DNA from: Ignavibacteriota bacterium
Lineage (GTDB): Bacteria; Bacteroidota; Ignavibacteria; Kapaibacteriales; UBA2268
Reading direction: 5' to 3'
Assembly (NCBI GenBank): GCA_020437395.1
Contig: JAGQWJ010000003.1
Coordinates: forward strand, 84,856-119,563
DNA length: 34,708 nt
Position numbers and translations under genes: made by a program. The notes below the pieces were generated by a model, which was not told where the DNA came from, searched no databases, and worked only from the letters and a program-made list of their open reading frames with translations. The first letter of the stretch is position 1. Every line of letters begins with the position of its first letter. Shown in pieces: positions 31,527 to 34,708 of the stretch.

Positions 31527-32460
31527 AACATTAATTCTAATTATATTGTTCCTACTGACTTCATGTATAGAAGACCCAGTAAAAACAAGAATAGATGATA
31601 ATTATATTACGTCCATTACTAAATCAGATGCATATCTTTTTGCATCTACTAGTAGTGGACAAATCTTCAGGTCTCTAGACGGAGAGAACTGGACTATGTT
31701 AGATGTGAATAACACAATATTGCTTTTAGATATAGATGCAAATTCAAATGGAACTGTTGTTGCTAGTGGAGAAAATGGAGTAGTATTTACCAGCACAAAC
31801 AATGGTGGAAAATGGAGTAAGAAAGCAACTGGCAAATCATCTTTTCTTAAAGAAATAGTTATATTCGACGATAGCACTTTTTTTGCGGCTGGCAAATCAG
31901 GTGTGCTAATAAAAACTTCAGACTGTGGTGAAACTTGGTCAACAATAAGCACCCCATTCAATACACAAGTCTCAAAACTCACACTCATTGACAATACTAT
32001 TTATATTGGACTACGATCAAATACAGAAAATTCCCCTTTGCTTTACAAATATGATATTGAACTAGATATCATTTCAAGTATAGATATAGAAATTGAATCA
32101 TTTATATTAGATATTCAAGAAATAAATAATCAAATCTATTTTACTGACTATTCTGGATGCTATAAACTGATAAATAATTCTGGTTATAGTAAAGAATTAG
32201 TATATGAAATTAATAATGGATTTATAGCTCAAAAAATATTGGATTATGAAGGTAACATTGCGTTAGTTGGTTACAGCGGTTTTAATCTAGGTAAGATAAT
32301 TACTGGGATACCTATTAATCCAAAGACAAAAGAATTTGAAGAAAGTCTCTATTTTAATTCAGGCATAGTTTTTTCTAATAAATTAATAGCGTGTGGAGGA
32401 GATGAATTTGAGTTAGCAGTTTTGCAAAACTCAAGTTGGAATATCTTCAAATTGAAATAG
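31507..32460 (+). CDS. Lipoprotein with Asp-box (BNR-like) repeats, beta-propeller type
   Basis: This 317-residue protein has a signal segment with lipobox LLTSC. The first half has three Asp-box turns, SLDGENWT, STNNGGKWS and TSDCGETWS, as found in sialidase/Ycf48-type beta-propellers. The later half continues as short strands with degenerate turns. No catalytic residues of a glycosidase are visible, so it is more likely a binding or assembly protein. Its ATG lies 20 nt inside the end of the carboxyltransferase gene with no clear Shine-Dalgarno sequence, suggesting coupling. Confidence 0.75.
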   Translation: MVIFLYRTLILIILFLLTSCIEDPVKTRIDDNYITSITKSDAYLFASTSSGQIFRSLDGENWTMLDVNNTILLLDIDANSNGTVVASGENGVVFTSTNNGGKWSKKATGKSSFLKEIVIFDDSTFFAAGKSGVLIKTSDCGETWSTISTPFNTQVSKLTLIDNTIYIGLRSNTENSPLLYKYDIELDIISSIDIEIESFILDIQEINNQIYFTDYSGCYKLINNSGYSKELVYEINNGFIAQKILDYEGNIALVGYSGFNLGKIITGIPINPKTKEFEESLYFNSGIVFSNKLIACGGDEFELAVLQNSSWNIFKLK

Positions 32461-32514
32461 ATATTAATCGATAAATAAAACCGAAATAAAACAATAAAAC
32501 TTCCGGAGTTTATC

Positions 32515-34708
32515 ATGAAACAAATAGCGATGCTATGTGCGAGCATAATACTATTAGTGTCATCGACTATATTTGGGCAAGTACCCAAAAAAATCTCATA
32601 TCAGGGATTACTAACTAATACAGCCCTGAAACCACTTGCAGATGGTGATTACAACGTAGAGTTTAGGATTTATAATGATCAGAATAGCTCACAAATCCTG
32701 TGGAACGAGAAACAGCGGTTAAGCATTCAAAATGGTGTTTTCAATGTAATACTTGGAGAAGTAAACCCATTAACATTAAAGTTTGATCAGAATTATTGGT
32801 TAGGAGTAAAAGTAGAAAACGAATCAGAAATGACACCTCGTATTCCAATGGTTTCAGTCCCTTACTCTTTTTATTCAGGTTTGTCGGAGGGACTAGCTGA
32901 AGATGCAACAGGAGCTGTATTATCGATTAATGGGTTAGAAGGGGATATAGAGTTAGAAGGAGACAACGGAGTTACCGTAAGTAAAAGTGGAAATAGACTC
33001 CTTATTAGTAATAGTATAAAAGCTATAGACAAAATTATATCGTCAAAAGCACAATTGACGATAAATATGAACGGAACTGAAGTAGATGTTAATATTGCTC
33101 CAAAGAGTATAACCGATGAAGAAATATCAGATGTAAATTGGGAAACAATTACTGGAAAACCAGTTTCATTTGAACCAGGCGGGATTGCTGGAGGCGATTT
33201 GGAAGGTAGTTACCCCAATCCAACTCTATCTAGTAAAGGTGCTACAAATGGTCAGGTATTGAAGTGGGATGGCTCTAAGTGGATTGCATCAGATGATATG
33301 ATTGGTAATTTTGAATTTAGCGTAAATCCCCCTTTAGTTGGCAATGGTACAAAATTGAACCCACTTTCAATTGGGAAGTCTTCAATAGTCTCCGATGGTT
33401 ACTTAACCTCAGAGGATTGGACATCTTTCGATAGTAAATTAGATAAAGTATTTACTGAAACGATAATATTGGGTGATGGGACTGTTACCAATCCACTAAC
33501 TTTATCAAAAGCAAGTAATTTGAAAAGTGGATACTTGGATTCAGAAGATTGGAAAAGATTTGATAGTAAATTAGACAAATTAGTAACTTCAGGTGTAATA
33601 CTTGGAGACGGCACTTCTAGTAACCCTCTTAGAGTTAACAAATCTACAAGTACTACAGATGGCTATCTGTCATTTACAGATTGGAACATATTCAACAGTA
33701 AATTATCTACAGTTAGTAGTAATGCGCCAATTAATGGGAACGGTACTACATCGAATCCATTGACAATCTCAAAGGCATCCTCTACTACTGATGGATATCT
33801 TTCGGCTTCGGATTGGGTTAGGTTCAACACACCTAGCTTGACTAATGTTAATCCACCTCTTATTGGTGACGGAAGTAGCTCAAATCCAATTACTTTAGGA
33901 AAAGCAGATGGTACTACAAATGGATTTCTTTCATCAAATGATTGGAATACTTTCAATAACAAATTAGGAGTTGTTGTAAGTAACTTGCCAATTAAGGGAA
34001 ATGGGACTAATAGTTCTCCTTTAACAATTGGGCTTTCGAGTAGTACAACTGACGGATATTTAACTTCAACTGATTGGAACAATTTTGATAATAAACTAAC
34101 TACTGTAGAAGTGAATGCACCTATATCTGGAACTGGAACTATTTCAGACCCACTCTCTTTAGCGGGTGCAAACTCTACAAATGATGGATTCCTAAGCTCG
34201 ACAGATTGGGTAATATTTAATAATAAACTAGATTTAGTGGTTGCCAACACACCACTAACTGGTCAAGGAACAACTAATAGTCCTCTTGAAATTAGTAAAG
34301 CAAGTGCAACAACTGATGGATATTTATCAGCTTCGGATTGGGTAAAATTTAACACTGTTGCGACTACTATAGTATCGGCACCTTTAACCGGAGACGGAAC
34401 AAGTGGAAACCCAATTGCCATAGCTTCTGCAAGTTCCACTAAAGATGGATATTTAACAGCAACAGACTGGAGCACATTTAACAATAAATTAAATTTAGTT
34501 AGTGTAAATGGCCCTCTTATTGGTGACGGAAGTAGCTCAAATCCAATTACTTTAGGAAAAGCAGATGGTACTACAAATGGATTTCTTTCATCAAATGATT
34601 GGAATACTTTCAATAACAAATTAGGAGTTGCTGTAAGTAACTTGCCAATTAAGGGAAATGGGACTAATAGTTCTCCTTTAACAATTGGGCTTTCGAGTAG
34701 TACAACTG
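32515..34708 (+). CDS. Large secreted repeat protein, tail-fibre-like (open at the window end)
   Basis: The frame is open from an ATG at 32515 (CGGAG upstream) to the last base, 731 codons, with no stop. A signal peptide (STIFGQ) is followed by an N-terminal domain (ISYQGLLTN, FRIYND, GVFNVILGEV, then VPYSFYS). Next comes a linker with SINGLEGDIEL and GGDLEGSYPNPTL, phrases typical of tail-fibre-like proteins of Bacteroidota and Ignavibacteria. From residue 268 (33316) there are ten full repeats and part of an eleventh, about 44 residues each, built on PLxGxGTxxNPLxIxxASxTTDGYLSxxDWxxFNxKL. The function is not known; a surface or attachment fibre is the best guess. Confidence 0.85.
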   Translation, partial: MKQIAMLCASIILLVSSTIFGQVPKKISYQGLLTNTALKPLADGDYNVEFRIYNDQNSSQILWNEKQRLSIQNGVFNVILGEVNPLTLKFDQNYWLGVKVENESEMTPRIPMVSVPYSFYSGLSEGLAEDATGAVLSINGLEGDIELEGDNGVTVSKSGNRLLISNSIKAIDKIISSKAQLTINMNGTEVDVNIAPKSITDEEISDVNWETITGKPVSFEPGGIAGGDLEGSYPNPTLSSKGATNGQVLKWDGSKWIASDDMIGNFEFSVNPPLVGNGTKLNPLSIGKSSIVSDGYLTSEDWTSFDSKLDKVFTETIILGDGTVTNPLTLSKASNLKSGYLDSEDWKRFDSKLDKLVTSGVILGDGTSSNPLRVNKSTSTTDGYLSFTDWNIFNSKLSTVSSNAPINGNGTTSNPLTISKASSTTDGYLSASDWVRFNTPSLTNVNPPLIGDGSSSNPITLGKADGTTNGFLSSNDWNTFNNKLGVVVSNLPIKGNGTNSSPLTIGLSSSTTDGYLTSTDWNNFDNKLTTVEVNAPISGTGTISDPLSLAGANSTNDGFLSSTDWVIFNNKLDLVVANTPLTGQGTTNSPLEISKASATTDGYLSASDWVKFNTVATTIVSAPLTGDGTSGNPIAIASASSTKDGYLTATDWSTFNNKLNLVSVNGPLIGDGSSSNPITLGKADGTTNGFLSSNDWNTFNNKLGVAVSNLPIKGNGTNSSPLTIGLSSSTT
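33316..34708 (+). repeat. Tandem array of about 132-nt coding repeats with a 657-nt higher-order duplication
   Basis: Ten full units and a partial eleventh encode a 44-residue motif (one unit is 43). Units diverge freely except that bases 33856-34051 recur at 34513-34708 with one mismatch in 196 (GTT to GCT, Val to Ala), an offset of 657 nt, or five units. The second copy runs off the window, so its full length is not known. A recent duplication or gene conversion is implied. Confidence 0.92.

Noticed and set aside
33399..34619. Long antisense open frames opposite the repeat gene
   Set aside because: The sense repeats are codon-phased, so one stop-free antisense unit repeats along the array; the antisense frames have no start signals or recognisable protein.

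Overview
The window is 34.7 kb of AT-rich, gene-dense bacterial DNA. Several things suggest a Gram-negative member of the Bacteroidota/FCB superphylum, and the mix fits the Ignavibacteria/Kapabacteria neighbourhood best; this is inference, as there is no rRNA or other marker here. The evidence is many lipoproteins with a Ser-Cys or Gly-Cys lipobox, an Omp28-like/DUF6029 outer-membrane operon, a TamB protein, eukaryote-like long-form pyrophosphatase, and a tail-fibre-like repeat protein of a type common in that group. No tRNA, rRNA, CRISPR array, insertion sequence or prophage module was recognised.

Layout. 1-327 is a non-coding mosaic of small palindromic dispersed repeats. 328-1118 is a type II toxin-antitoxin pair (GNAT toxin, DUF1778 antitoxin). 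1342-3089 holds two unknown lipoproteins flanking a GNAT enzyme whose leader contains two mutually exclusive hairpins. 3152-6471 (minus) is a tightly packed envelope operon: TPR protein, DUF6029 barrel, Omp28-like lipoprotein, DUF2007 protein. 6533-8235 (minus) has UDP-glucuronate decarboxylase and a canonical inorganic pyrophosphatase. 8433-10815 (plus) has an NlpE/META lipoprotein, then a SlyD-like FKBP, a degenerate pyrophosphatase-like lipoprotein and a small membrane protein in one run. 10817-12366 (minus) has an S33-type hydrolase and a GNAT protein.

12409-14548 (plus) is an overlapping four-gene operon of unknown function: two paralogous lipoproteins, a small outer-membrane barrel and a third lipoprotein. 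It is followed by a PLP decarboxylase. 15842-17290 (minus) has a secreted unknown and MazG; 17415-18269 is a FabL-like enoyl-ACP reductase. 18627-20036 is mraZ-rsmH, preceded by a clear array of MraZ boxes but cut off from the rest of the division/cell-wall cluster by a convergent 1519-residue TamB gene. 24740-27173 has a lone receiver protein, pyruvate kinase and DUF423. 27175-29830 (minus) is an overlapping trio ending with a peptidase-M28-like protein that has lost metal ligands. 29964-32460 has an acyl-CoA carboxylase beta subunit overlapped by a propeller-like lipoprotein. The window ends inside a large secreted repeat protein (32515 onward) with 44-residue repeats and a nearly perfect 657-nt higher-order duplication.

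Most of the genes fall into housekeeping (pyk, ppa, mazG, rsmH, fabL-like, pccB-like) and cell-envelope functions. The least explained loci are the four-gene lipoprotein/barrel operon, the pseudo-pyrophosphatase operon and the terminal repeat gene.
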